From Bacillota bacterium (GTDB lineage Bacteria; Bacillota; Clostridia; Christensenellales; UMGS416): DNA of 64,000 nt. Positions 25,059 through 34,242 of this stretch are shown here, piece after piece. The stretch is from NCBI GenBank assembly GCA_023421955.1, contig JAEZSE010000027.1, positions 1 through 64,000 of the forward strand, written 5' to 3'. Each line of letters begins with the position of its first letter. Positions within the stretch are counted from its first letter, which is position 1. The notes beneath the pieces were generated by a model, which was not told where the DNA came from, did not search any database, and was given only the letters and a program-made list of their open reading frames with translations. The translations under genes and the position numbers were made by a program.

Positions 25059-26366
25059 ATGCGAGCGGTAGACATCATCGAAAAAAAGAAACGCGGCCTT
25101 GAGCTGGATGACGCAGAAGTCAACTGGTTCATTTCTGAATACGTGGCAGGCCGGCTGCCCGATTATCAGGCGGCGGCTTGGCTGATGGCGGTGTGGTTCT
25201 GCGGCATGACCGCCAGAGAAACCGCCGCGCTCACACTGGCGATGGCCAGATCCGGCGATATGGTGGATTTGTCTGCGATTCCCGGCATCAAGGTGGACAA
25301 GCACAGCACAGGCGGCGTAGGTGACACCACCACGCTGGTGGCCGCACCTCTGGCGGCTGCCTGCGGGTTGCCGGTTGCCAAGATGAGCGGCAGGGGCCTG
25401 GGCCATACCGGCGGCACGCTGGACAAGTTGGAGAGCATCCCCGGCGTGCGCGTGGGGCAGGAGCCGGCGCGATTCCTGGAGATCGTGCGAGAGGCAGGCT
25501 TAGCCGTAGTGGGCCAATCCGGTGAGCTTGCCCCCGCAGACAAGAGGCTCTACGCCCTGCGCGACGTCACCGCCACGGTGGACAGCATGCCGCTCATCGC
25601 CGCCAGCATCATGAGCAAAAAGCTGGCTGCCGGGGCCGATGCCATCGTGCTGGATGTGAAATTCGGCAGCGGCGCGTTCATGAAAAGTCATGAGGATGCC
25701 CATGCTCTGGCGCAAGCGATGGTGGACCTGGGCCACGCAGCAGGGCGGCAGACGGTAGCATACCTCACCGACATGAACCAGCCGCTGGGCCGGGCTGTAG
25801 GAAATGGCCTGGAGGTTGCTGAGGCGGTGGAAATCCTGTCTGGCCTCCATGGCGATGGCCGACTGTGCTGCCTTTCTGTGGAACTGGGTGCGGAAATGCT
25901 TGTGCTTGGTGGCACTGCTACAAGCTATGAACAGGGTGTTTCGATGATGCGCGGGGCCATCTCCAGCGGTGAAGGGCTCCAGCGGTTCAAGGCGATGGTT
26001 GGCGAGTTGGGCGGTGATCCTGCCGCATTGGATAACCCGTCCTCTCTATACCGAACTGTATATGTGCGAAATGCTGTAGCGGCCCGCGATGGCTGGATCA
26101 TGGCAATGGATGTGCAGGAGATGGGCCGCTCGGCGCAGCTCTTGGGCGCTGGCCGGGAGAAGAAGGACGATGTGATCGACCCAGCAGTGGGCTATGTGAT
26201 GCAGAAGGAACTGGGTGACCCGGTGAAGGCGGGGGAGCCGTTGGCGAGGTTTTATTACAACGATGAGCGGCGGGGAAGGGATGCCATGGAGGTTTTTGAA
26301 GCGGCGGTTATCATTGGGAATAAACCGGTGCAAGCGCCGCCATTGGTGTATGAGGTCGTTCGCTGA
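25059..26366 (+). CDS. pdp: Pyrimidine-nucleoside phosphorylase
   Basis: This 435-residue enzyme shows the thymidine/pyrimidine phosphorylase signature SGRGLGHTGGTLDKLESIPG near residue 110, the phosphate-binding KHSTGGVGDTTTL near residue 80, and the C-terminal PYNP domain with VKAGEPLARFYYND. It splits uridine, thymidine and deoxyuridine with phosphate in the cytosol. Three in-frame ATGs occur (25044, 25053, 25059); AAGAGG at 25047-25052 is correctly spaced only for 25059, which also matches the usual family start MRxVDII. Genes for SAH hydrolase and MTA/SAH deaminase follow, though about 160 bases and a probable promoter lie between. Confidence 0.95.
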   Translation: MRAVDIIEKKKRGLELDDAEVNWFISEYVAGRLPDYQAAAWLMAVWFCGMTARETAALTLAMARSGDMVDLSAIPGIKVDKHSTGGVGDTTTLVAAPLAAACGLPVAKMSGRGLGHTGGTLDKLESIPGVRVGQEPARFLEIVREAGLAVVGQSGELAPADKRLYALRDVTATVDSMPLIAASIMSKKLAAGADAIVLDVKFGSGAFMKSHEDAHALAQAMVDLGHAAGRQTVAYLTDMNQPLGRAVGNGLEVAEAVEILSGLHGDGRLCCLSVELGAEMLVLGGTATSYEQGVSMMRGAISSGEGLQRFKAMVGELGGDPAALDNPSSLYRTVYVRNAVAARDGWIMAMDVQEMGRSAQLLGAGREKKDDVIDPAVGYVMQKELGDPVKAGEPLARFYYNDERRGRDAMEVFEAAVIIGNKPVQAPPLVYEVVR

Positions 26367-26530
26367 TGGGTTCGCTATTGCTGACGGATTGTACTTTTCC
26401 TATTAATGTAAGCTGGAATTCTTTTGCCATATTTACCATTTCTTCATATATTCACCCGCATTTAGTGTTATAATAACAAAACAAGCATGTAAACATACAG
26501 GATATCGAATCCTTATAGCACAGGTGAACA

Positions 26531-27778
26531 ATGAATAATTACGAGATCAGAGACATTTCCCTGGCCCCGGAGGGTCACCGCCGTATCAACTGGGCGGCAG
26601 CCTATATGCCCGCGTTGGCAGGCATCCGCGCGCGGTTTCGCGAGGAGCTGCCCTTGAAGGGTGTCAAGGTTTCCCTCTCCATCCATCTGGAAGCAAAGAC
26701 CGCCAACCTGGCCATTGCTCTCAGGGAAGCCGGGGCTGATGTGGCCGTAACCGGCTGCAACCCCCTTTCCACACAGGATGCTGTGGCGGCGGCGCTGGCG
26801 GAGATGGGGTTCCCTGTCTTTGCCTGGCACGGCGCCACGCCGGAGGAATACAATCATCACCTGAACCGCACACTGGACATCGGCCCCAACATCGTCATCG
26901 ACGACGGCGGTGACCTTTGCGAGTTGCTGCACGGGCCGCGGGGTGAGCTGATTGGCGATGTGTTCGGCGGCTGCGAAGAAACCACCACCGGCGTGCGGCG
27001 GTTGAGGCGGCTGGAAGCTGATGGGTTGCTGCGTTTCCCGATGATCGCCGTAAATGATGCCGACTGCAAGCACCTGTTTGACAACCGCTACGGCACCGGT
27101 CAGTCGGTGTGGGACGGTATCATGCGCACGACCAACCTGCTGGTAGCAGGCAAGACCGTCGTGGTGGCTGGTTACGGCTGGTGCGGCCGAGGTGTGGCTG
27201 CCAGGGCCAAGGGCCTGGGTGCCGATGTGGTGGTCACCGAGGTGGATCCGGTGAAGGCGCTGGAGGCGATGATGGACGGCTTCCGCGTGATGCCGATGAT
27301 TGAGGCTGCCGAACAGGGAGATATCTTTGTGACTGTGTCCGGTTGCCGCGATATCATCCGCCGCGAACACATGCTCCGGATGAAGGATGGCGCGCTGCTT
27401 GCCAACGCTGGCCATTTCGACGTGGAAATCAACAAGGTGGACCTGAGCGGCTTGGCCGTGGAAGTGACGGAGCCCCGCAAAAACGTGCAGGGCTTTGTAC
27501 TGCCCGACGGGCGTACGCTCTGCCTGCTCGGGGAGGGTCGGCTTGTCAACCTGGCCGCAGGCGATGGTCACCCGGTGGAGATCATGGATATGAGTTTCGC
27601 CGTGCAGGCATTATCCGCTGAATACGTAGCGAAAAACCATCAAGTCCTGCAAAACCGTGTATACTCCGTGCCCAGGGCAGTGGATCGGCAGGTGGCGCTG
27701 GTGCGCCTGGCATCGTCCGGTGTACGGATCGATGATCTGGATGAGGCGCAAAAGGAATACTTGGGAGAAGAGGGCTGA
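26531..27778 (+). CDS. ahcY: Adenosylhomocysteinase family protein (SAH or S-inosylhomocysteine hydrolase)
   Basis: This 415-residue protein is an S-adenosylhomocysteine hydrolase. SIHLEAKTANLAIALREAGADVAVTGCNPLSTQD covers the substrate-binding start; NAD is bound by VVVAGYGWCGRGVAARAKGLGADVVVTEVDP near residue 212; DGALLANAGHFDVEIN is also typical. It is about 50 residues shorter than eukaryotic and many bacterial forms and ends in DDLDEAQKEYLGEEG without the C-terminal K-x6-YRY motif that contacts NAD, as in Thermotoga and archaeal types. The next gene, coupled across 4 bases, encodes an MTA/SAH deaminase. So the true substrate may be S-inosylhomocysteine. AGGTGA precedes the ATG; TATAAT at 26469-26474 is a candidate -10. 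Confidence 0.93.
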   Translation: MNNYEIRDISLAPEGHRRINWAAAYMPALAGIRARFREELPLKGVKVSLSIHLEAKTANLAIALREAGADVAVTGCNPLSTQDAVAAALAEMGFPVFAWHGATPEEYNHHLNRTLDIGPNIVIDDGGDLCELLHGPRGELIGDVFGGCEETTTGVRRLRRLEADGLLRFPMIAVNDADCKHLFDNRYGTGQSVWDGIMRTTNLLVAGKTVVVAGYGWCGRGVAARAKGLGADVVVTEVDPVKALEAMMDGFRVMPMIEAAEQGDIFVTVSGCRDIIRREHMLRMKDGALLANAGHFDVEINKVDLSGLAVEVTEPRKNVQGFVLPDGRTLCLLGEGRLVNLAAGDGHPVEIMDMSFAVQALSAEYVAKNHQVLQNRVYSVPRAVDRQVALVRLASSGVRIDDLDEAQKEYLGEEG

Positions 27779-27782
27779 TCAT

Positions 27783-29078
27783 TTGAACACGCTGATCCGC
27801 AACGGTCTTGTTCTCACCATGGATGGGGCGGACACCACATATCAGCGGGGCGCGGTGGCTGTGAGCGGCGGGCAGATCACTTATGTGGGCGAGGAGACTG
27901 GGCTGCCCCAGGCATTTTCTGCAGACCGCGTTCTGGATGCGTCCGGCTCCATTGTGATGCCTGGATTCGTGAATGCCCACACCCACCTTGCCATGACGCT
28001 ATTGCGAGGCTATGGCAGCGACCTCAACCTGCAGGATTGGTTGGAGAAAAAGGTCTGGCCTGCGGAAGACAAGCTTATAACAGGTGATTGCTTCTGGGGT
28101 TCGATGCTGGGCTTGGCGGAAATGATCCGCACCGGCACCACTTCGTTCCTCGATATGTATTTCTTCATGGAGGAAACAGCCCGCGCCGTGCAGGAAACAG
28201 GCATGCGGGCGGTGTTGAGCCGGGGCTTGATCGGCCTTGCTCCCACATTTGACAAGGCTCTGGCAGAGAACGAAGCGCTGCACCGCGACTTTCATGGTTC
28301 GGCGGATGGCCGTATCACCGTGATGATTGCCCCCCACGCCGAATACACCAACAACGAGGCAACAATCCGGCGGGTGGTGGAATCAGCCCACAAGCTTGGT
28401 TGCGGTATTCACATCCATGTGCAGGAGACGAAAGCAGAAACAGATGCGTGCATGGGGCGCTATGGCGTTAGCCCCGTCAAATGGCTGGAAAGCCTTGATG
28501 TGTTCAGCCTGCCCACAGTGGCAGCTCACTGCGTCACTGTGGACGCGGAGGATATTGAGATTCTGCGCCGCAATGGCGTCAGCGCCGCCAGCAACCCCGG
28601 CAGCAACATGAAACTGGCCAGTGGCATCGCGCCGGTAGATGCGATGCTCAGGGCCGGTGTGAATGTAGCATTGGGCACCGATGGTGCTTCCAGCAACAAC
28701 AACCTTGATATGCTGGAGGAGGCGCGCCTTTGCGCCTTATGCGCCAAGCTGCGCGAAGGCGACCCGGCCGCATTGCCTGCCCGGGATTCACTCCGCATGG
28801 CCACAATCGGCGGCGCAAGGGCTTTGGGAATTGATTCCATCGCTGGCAGCCTTGAAGTTGGTAAAGATGCGGATATAATTATAGTCAGTGGCAGATCGCC
28901 TTCCATGCATCCGATGATCGACCCGGTCGCCAACCTGGTGTATTCCGCGTCATCACATGACGTTTCCATGACGATGGTGAAGGGCAAGATCCTGATGGAG
29001 GATTATCAAATTGTCGGTATGGACCTGGGAAAGATTTACTCTGAAGCTAACAAAATCTCAGCCAGAATCTGTGGCTAA
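27783..29078 (+). CDS. mtaD: 5'-methylthioadenosine/S-adenosylhomocysteine deaminase
   Basis: This 431-residue amidohydrolase matches MtaD-type deaminases. The metal ligands lie in MPGFVNAHTHLAMTLLRG (HxH, about residue 64), in GIHIHVQETKAE (about residue 212), in VAAHCVTVD (about residue 243) and in VALGTDGASSNNNLDM (the catalytic Asp, about residue 296). It converts methylthioadenosine, SAH or adenosine to the inosine forms. The start is TTG at 27783, 4 bases after the ahcY stop, with GAGGG in the end of ahcY; an earlier in-frame start would lie inside ahcY. The coupling with ahcY suggests recycling of SAH through S-inosylhomocysteine. Confidence 0.93.
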   Translation: MNTLIRNGLVLTMDGADTTYQRGAVAVSGGQITYVGEETGLPQAFSADRVLDASGSIVMPGFVNAHTHLAMTLLRGYGSDLNLQDWLEKKVWPAEDKLITGDCFWGSMLGLAEMIRTGTTSFLDMYFFMEETARAVQETGMRAVLSRGLIGLAPTFDKALAENEALHRDFHGSADGRITVMIAPHAEYTNNEATIRRVVESAHKLGCGIHIHVQETKAETDACMGRYGVSPVKWLESLDVFSLPTVAAHCVTVDAEDIEILRRNGVSAASNPGSNMKLASGIAPVDAMLRAGVNVALGTDGASSNNNLDMLEEARLCALCAKLREGDPAALPARDSLRMATIGGARALGIDSIAGSLEVGKDADIIIVSGRSPSMHPMIDPVANLVYSASSHDVSMTMVKGKILMEDYQIVGMDLGKIYSEANKISARICG

Positions 29079-29096
29079 TGGAAAAGAGGTGCCTGA

Positions 29097-30965
29097 ATGC
29101 GGAAAATGAGACATTTATTTATATTGGCGATGGTAATTCTGGTGTTGCTTGCACTGACTGGCTGCGGTGGTGGCACGAAAGCTCCGGTTGCAAACGTGCC
29201 TGATGGCACTGCGTCAGTGCTTCCGCAATCCAGTGTGCCTGGCTATTTTTCCGTTGATCAGTCGGTTAGCGGCGGAAAAGACATGCAATACATCAACCTT
29301 AGAGACATCAAGGTGACCAAACAGGCCACAGATACTGTGATCCAGATGGAATTCAAAGAAGGCAGCCTGCTGCGTGATATGGTGGAAAAGCCCACCAACG
29401 GCGTGCCGAGATACACAACACAGTGGATCCCCGGAGTTGACCGTCTGGTAATCAACATCAATGGGCTTGCGTTCTGGGATTACAAGGTTTACGATGACGA
29501 ACTGAAGGATACACCGATTCAAAGCATTTTTGATCAGACGCCTGTGAACGATACCGAAACCATGCTCACCCGGCTCTATATCAACCTGAAGTCCGATGTT
29601 GTTTATAAGGTTGAGGAGAAAGACAATTTCCTTGTTCTCTCCATCAGGGCTTTACCGGAGGAAGTCAAGACCAGCTATTATGTAATGGTGAATGCTTTTG
29701 ACGAATACACCGATGGTATCGTGACCGACGAGGAGGGGCTATATCCCACCCGCTGCAATGATAAAGTCAATGTCACACTAATTTCCAGGCCATTTGGCAC
29801 TGAAGCGGAAGCCAACGCTTTCATGGAACAAAAGAAATCCTCTCTGCTGCCCAAACTGCCTGGCAAGGAGATTATTGTCAAGCCCGTGAAGAGCGGTGAG
29901 CTTCCGGATTATGACGAAAAAGGTGCGCTGACGGCTTATGAGAATGCCACGGTCACCCGACAAGATGGCCAGGAGAAGGCTGCGCCTGTGCTGATCACTA
30001 ACGGCAAGCTGCTATGCTGGCGGCCCGATGGCATGGCCTATGTGTTTGTCAAGCCTTTCTTTATGGGCAATACGGACGGTAGCGGCTATACCAGTTATGA
30101 AAAGATATACATCAACGATTTGGCTACCAATACACCCACGCTGCTGACAGAATTCGACTATTCCAGCATTACCAAGGCGGAGTTTTCCGGCGATGGCAGA
30201 TACCTGGCATTTTTGGTCGGCAACGATGAAAGCCGTCTGCTCTGCATCTATGACTTCCAGAACAGCTCCAAGCAGGTAGCGACTGCGTCTGAGGCTGGCT
30301 TCGGCGCAGATACTGCCAATTTCACCTGGGGTACCGGCGACAAGGCCAACACGATATACGCCATTACCGGCGAGGGCAACACGTTGCAGCTGATGAGCTA
30401 TACCCCCACAGACAGCGGCCCAGTGGTGGAAACACTGGTGGAAAATGCCTTCACAGATGGATCAATGGGCTTTTATGAGAATAAGCTGTATTACTCCCAG
30501 TCCAACCAGGATGATGCCACAAAGAGCGGCATTTTCTCCTTTGACGTGGCGTCCAGGCAAATCAAACGGGTTTGTAGCGGCGATTATTTTGAGCTGAATG
30601 CCAAAGCTGGCGCCATGGCGATCACCAAAGATGACAAGGAGATTCGGATTTACAGCATCCGCAGCAACTTGGACAAGTCCATCATCAAGGGCAAGGATGT
30701 GTCTTCAGTGGTATGGTCCAGCGATGGCTCGACGCTGTATTACCTGCTTTATCAGTATGATTACGATTCGGCCAACGGCGACCGTTTCATCCTGAAGCTG
30801 TATCAATACAACACCAAGTCCAACGAGAGCAAGGAGCTCACAGATGTGGTGGAGGGGCAGTTCATACAGTCTGACAAGAGCTCTGAGTTGCTGATGGTCT
30901 ACATCTATTCGCAGGATAACCGGTTTGTGCCCATTACCTATCGCATCACGGTGAATGAAAACTGA
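29097..30965 (+). CDS. Large lipoprotein with C-terminal beta-propeller-like region
   Basis: This 622-residue protein has a lipoprotein signal (LFILAMVILVLLALTGCGGG, lipobox Cys at about residue 23). Residues about 55-200 form a possible AMIN-like beta domain (YINLRDIKVTKQATDTVIQMEF). From about residue 290 to the end come repeated units of the type GKLLCWRPDGMAYVF, FSGDGRYLAFLVGN, VWSSDGSTLYYLLY, as in TolB/WD40-like propellers. It should sit on the outer face of the membrane. AAGAGGT lies 6 bases before the ATG. It follows mtaD by 18 bases and is probably the last gene of that operon, ended by the terminator at 30978. Function is unknown; a link to nucleoside salvage is not evident. Confidence 0.8.
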   Translation: MRKMRHLFILAMVILVLLALTGCGGGTKAPVANVPDGTASVLPQSSVPGYFSVDQSVSGGKDMQYINLRDIKVTKQATDTVIQMEFKEGSLLRDMVEKPTNGVPRYTTQWIPGVDRLVININGLAFWDYKVYDDELKDTPIQSIFDQTPVNDTETMLTRLYINLKSDVVYKVEEKDNFLVLSIRALPEEVKTSYYVMVNAFDEYTDGIVTDEEGLYPTRCNDKVNVTLISRPFGTEAEANAFMEQKKSSLLPKLPGKEIIVKPVKSGELPDYDEKGALTAYENATVTRQDGQEKAAPVLITNGKLLCWRPDGMAYVFVKPFFMGNTDGSGYTSYEKIYINDLATNTPTLLTEFDYSSITKAEFSGDGRYLAFLVGNDESRLLCIYDFQNSSKQVATASEAGFGADTANFTWGTGDKANTIYAITGEGNTLQLMSYTPTDSGPVVETLVENAFTDGSMGFYENKLYYSQSNQDDATKSGIFSFDVASRQIKRVCSGDYFELNAKAGAMAITKDDKEIRIYSIRSNLDKSIIKGKDVSSVVWSSDGSTLYYLLYQYDYDSANGDRFILKLYQYNTKSNESKELTDVVEGQFIQSDKSSELLMVYIYSQDNRFVPITYRITVNEN

Positions 30966-30977
30966 CACTTATATCAA

Positions 30978-31008
30978 CACCCCGTTCCATCATGGGACGG
31001 GGTGTTTT
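30978..31008 (+). terminator. Rho-independent terminator of the ahcY-mtaD-lipoprotein operon
   Basis: CACCCCGT (30978-30985) pairs with ACGGGGTG (30997-31004), extended inward by CC/GG pairs, followed by TTTTCAT. Confidence 0.88.
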
Positions 31009-31122
31009 CATAATCTGAGATTTATCTGTTCAACACGCAGTGCAACTGGCTACAAGTGAATGTATATGGTACAATAAGCCAACAAATGACCACCATAAAT
31101 CATCACAACCGGAGGGAACTGG

Positions 31123-33039
31123 GTGAACCGTGTGCCGGATCTGGATCTGCCCATTTACCTGTTTCACGAAGGCAGCAACAACCGGGCCTACGATCTGTTG
31201 GGGTGCCATCTTCTGGATGATGAGCAGAGCGAGGATGGGGCGGTGTTTAGCACTTGGGCGCCCCATGCAGTGGCTGTGTCTGTGGTAGGTGATTTCAACA
31301 ATTGGGATCCACTGGCAAATCCCTTGGAGCGATTAACCGGTGCTGGCTTATGGCGTGGCTGCGTGCCTGGTATTCGTGAGTTTGATGGTTACAAATTCTG
31401 CGTAACTACCGTAAAGGGTGATCGACGGCTCAAGGCAGACCCCTATGGGTTCCATGCGGAGACCAGACCCGGCACGGCTTCCAAGGCCTATCGTCTGGAT
31501 GGATATGAATGGGGCGATGGGGAATGGCAGGCTGAAAAGGCGTGCGCCAATCCATTTGAAAAGCCCATCAATATCTATGAGCTACACGCGGGCAGTTGGA
31601 AGACCTATCCGGATGGTAAGCCCTTCAGTTATGCCAAACTGGCCGAAGAGCTCATTCCCTATGTGAAGGATATGGGTTATACCCATGTGGAGTTGATGCC
31701 GGCCAATGAGCATCCCTTCGATGGCTCCTGGGGGTATCAGGCTACCGGCTATTTCGCGCCTACATCTCGATACGGCACACCGAAGGATTTCATGCGCTTT
31801 GTGGATGAGTGCCACTGCGCGGGCATTGGTGTGATTCTGGATATTGTGCCGGCCCATTTCCCCAAGGATGCCCATGGCCTATATGAGTTTGATGGCGAAA
31901 GCTGCTACGAGTATTCCGACCCAGCCAAACGTGAGCAGCCCGATTGGGGTACGATGGTGTTTGACTTCGGGCGGTGCGAGGTGATGAGTTTCCTCATCTC
32001 CAGCGCCTGCTTTTGGGTGGAACAATACCACATCGACGGCCTGCGGGTGGATGCAGTTGCGAGCATGCTCTATCTGGATTATGGCAGGAAACCGGGCCAA
32101 TGGCGGCCCAACCAAAAAGGTGGCCGTGAAAACCTGGAGGCAGTGGAACTGATCCGCCGGATGAACAGTGCCGTGCTCTCTGCTTATCCGGGCATTATGA
32201 TGATCGCTGAGGAGAGCACATCCTGGCCACTGGTCACCAAACCGCCGCAGGATGGAGGCTTGGGCTTCAACTTCAAGTGGAACATGGGCTGGATGAATGA
32301 TATGCTGCAATACATGGTGACCGATCCTGTGATGCGGGCCGCAAGGCACAGAAACATCACCTTCTCATTCTTCTACGCCTTCAGCGAGAACTTTGTGCTG
32401 CCGATCTCCCATGATGAAGTGGTCCATGGTAAACGCTCGCTTCTGAACAAGATGCCCGGCAGCTATGACGAGAAATTTGCCAACACACGGGTCTTTCTGG
32501 CGTTTATGATGGCCCATCCCGGCAAAAAACTTTTGTTTATGGGCGCTGAGTTTGGGCAATTCATCGAGTGGGACTATAAAAAGGCGTTGGACTGGCATTT
32601 GCTGGAGTATCCCCGCCATATGGAGCTTTCCCGGTTTGTTCGCGATCTCAACCGTTTTTATCTTCAGGATCAGGCTCTCTGGCAACTGGATACCTGCCAG
32701 GATGGATTCTCCTGGATCGCCCATGACGATGCGGCGCAGAACATCATTGCCTTCCGCCGGATTGCCCGTGATGGCAGTGAAGTGATTGTTGTGTGCAACT
32801 TTGCGCCGGTTGTTCGCGAGAAATATCGCATTGGTGTGCCAAAGCCAGGTGTCTATCATGAGGTGCTCAACAGCGATGCTCAGGATTACGGCGGCTGGGG
32901 TCATGCAAACAGCCCGGCTAATTCCACAAATGTGCCGATGCACGGCTATCAACAATCATTCGTGATGACCGTTCCGCCGCTTGCTGCGGTGTTTATGAAA
33001 TTGACAATTGACATTGAGAAGGAGGTGCCATGCAATTGA
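31123..33039 (+). CDS. glgB: 1,4-alpha-glucan branching enzyme
   Basis: This 638-residue GH13 enzyme introduces alpha-1,6 branches into glycogen. A CBM48 domain (about 30-120, FSTWAPHAVAVSVVGDFNNWDP) precedes the barrel with INIYELHAGSWK, the nucleophile Asp in DGLRVDAVASMLYLDY (about 310), the acid Glu in IAEESTSWP (about 363) and the third acid in LPISHDEVVHGKRSLL (about 431). The C-terminal beta domain is complete. The start is GTG at 31123 after GGAGGG. It heads the operon glgB-glgC-glgD-glgA-glgP and overlaps glgC by 10 bases. TACAAT at 31069-31074 is a weak -10 candidate. Confidence 0.97.
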   Translation: MNRVPDLDLPIYLFHEGSNNRAYDLLGCHLLDDEQSEDGAVFSTWAPHAVAVSVVGDFNNWDPLANPLERLTGAGLWRGCVPGIREFDGYKFCVTTVKGDRRLKADPYGFHAETRPGTASKAYRLDGYEWGDGEWQAEKACANPFEKPINIYELHAGSWKTYPDGKPFSYAKLAEELIPYVKDMGYTHVELMPANEHPFDGSWGYQATGYFAPTSRYGTPKDFMRFVDECHCAGIGVILDIVPAHFPKDAHGLYEFDGESCYEYSDPAKREQPDWGTMVFDFGRCEVMSFLISSACFWVEQYHIDGLRVDAVASMLYLDYGRKPGQWRPNQKGGRENLEAVELIRRMNSAVLSAYPGIMMIAEESTSWPLVTKPPQDGGLGFNFKWNMGWMNDMLQYMVTDPVMRAARHRNITFSFFYAFSENFVLPISHDEVVHGKRSLLNKMPGSYDEKFANTRVFLAFMMAHPGKKLLFMGAEFGQFIEWDYKKALDWHLLEYPRHMELSRFVRDLNRFYLQDQALWQLDTCQDGFSWIAHDDAAQNIIAFRRIARDGSEVIVVCNFAPVVREKYRIGVPKPGVYHEVLNSDAQDYGGWGHANSPANSTNVPMHGYQQSFVMTVPPLAAVFMKLTIDIEKEVPCN

Positions 33040-34232
33040 AAAAGGACTGCATCGCCATGCTGCTGGCCGGAGGGCAGGGCTCCAGGCTGGGAGTGCTCAC
33101 AAAGGATCTGGCCAAGCCAGCAGTGCCATTCGGTGGCAAATATCGCATTATTGATTTCACACTGTCCAATTGCATCAATTCGGGCATTGATACCGTGGGT
33201 GTGCTCACACAATATCAGCCACTGGTTCTCAATAATTACATTGGTAACGGCCAGCCATGGGATCTGGACCGTCTGCATGGAGGTGTGAGCATCCTGCCGC
33301 CCTTTATCCGCGGCAAGGCCGGCGAATGGTATAAGGGCACCGCGAACGCTATTTACCAGAATATGCACTTTATTGAAAGCTTTGACCCGGAGTTGGTGCT
33401 GGTGCTGTCCGGCGACCATATCTACAAGATGGATTACTCCCGAATGATAGAATACCATACCGAGAAACAAGCCGACTGCACCATTGCTGTGATCGAGGTG
33501 CCCATTGAGGAAGCCAGCAGGTTTGGCATCATGAACCTGAACGCCGATGGTTCAGTCTATGAATTTGAGGAAAAACCCAAAGCCCCTAAAAACAATATGG
33601 CCTCGATGGGCGTTTATGTGTTCCATTGGCCCACGCTGCGGGAATATCTGATCGCTGATGAGGCGGACAAGGCATCCAGCAACGACTTTGGGAAAAACAT
33701 CATTCCTGCGATGCTGAGACAAGGAAAGAAAATGTTCGCCTACGGCTTCAGCGGCTACTGGAAGGATGTGGGCACCGTGGAAAGCCTCTGGGAGGCCAAT
33801 ATGGACCTACTGAAGCCTAACCTGTTAAATCTGCACGACAAGGACTGGCGGGTCTACTCCCGCAACCCGGTCAAGCCGCCCCATTACGCCTCGCCATTTT
33901 CTTCGGTTCGGCGGTCCATGCTCACTGAGGGCAGTTTCGTCTGCGGCACCGTGGAGGATTCGATCATCTTTCACGGTGTGAGCGTGAATGCCGGAGCTGT
34001 TGTGCGGCACTCGATCATCATGCCGGATGCCGAGATAGAGGAGGGCGCTGTGGTAGAGTATGCGATTGTGGGCGAGGGAGCCGTGATCGGCGCTGGAGCA
34101 CATGTGGGAGGTGCTGACAGTTCTGGAGGCATTGCCCTGGTGGGCAGTGGCCTCAATGTGGGGAGAGGCGCAATTGTAAAGGCAGCCCAAATGGTAGAAG
34201 CTGATATCGAGCCTCGGGCTCAGGAAGCTTAG
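33030..34232 (+). CDS. glgC: Glucose-1-phosphate adenylyltransferase, catalytic subunit
   Basis: This 400-residue nucleotidyltransferase makes ADP-glucose, the committed step of glycogen synthesis. The pyrophosphorylase motif MLLAGGQGSRLGVLTKDLAKPAVPFGG is intact, with KYRIIDFTLSNCINSGI, the GTANAIYQN loop and the catalytic VLSGDHIYKMDY aspartate. FEEKPKAPKNNMASMGVYVF lies in the glucose-phosphate site. The end is a left-handed beta-helix of hexapeptide repeats. AAGGAGG precedes the ATG, which overlaps the end of glgB. GlgD follows after 10 bases; in Firmicutes GlgC and GlgD form a heteromer. Confidence 0.98.
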   Translation: MQLKKDCIAMLLAGGQGSRLGVLTKDLAKPAVPFGGKYRIIDFTLSNCINSGIDTVGVLTQYQPLVLNNYIGNGQPWDLDRLHGGVSILPPFIRGKAGEWYKGTANAIYQNMHFIESFDPELVLVLSGDHIYKMDYSRMIEYHTEKQADCTIAVIEVPIEEASRFGIMNLNADGSVYEFEEKPKAPKNNMASMGVYVFHWPTLREYLIADEADKASSNDFGKNIIPAMLRQGKKMFAYGFSGYWKDVGTVESLWEANMDLLKPNLLNLHDKDWRVYSRNPVKPPHYASPFSSVRRSMLTEGSFVCGTVEDSIIFHGVSVNAGAVVRHSIIMPDAEIEEGAVVEYAIVGEGAVIGAGAHVGGADSSGGIALVGSGLNVGRGAIVKAAQMVEADIEPRAQEA

Positions 34233-34242
34233 GAGGGCCATG

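Noticed and set aside
26513..27571. 352-codon minus-strand frame opposite ahcY
   Set aside because: ahcY is unambiguous here; the antisense frame has shadow-like composition.
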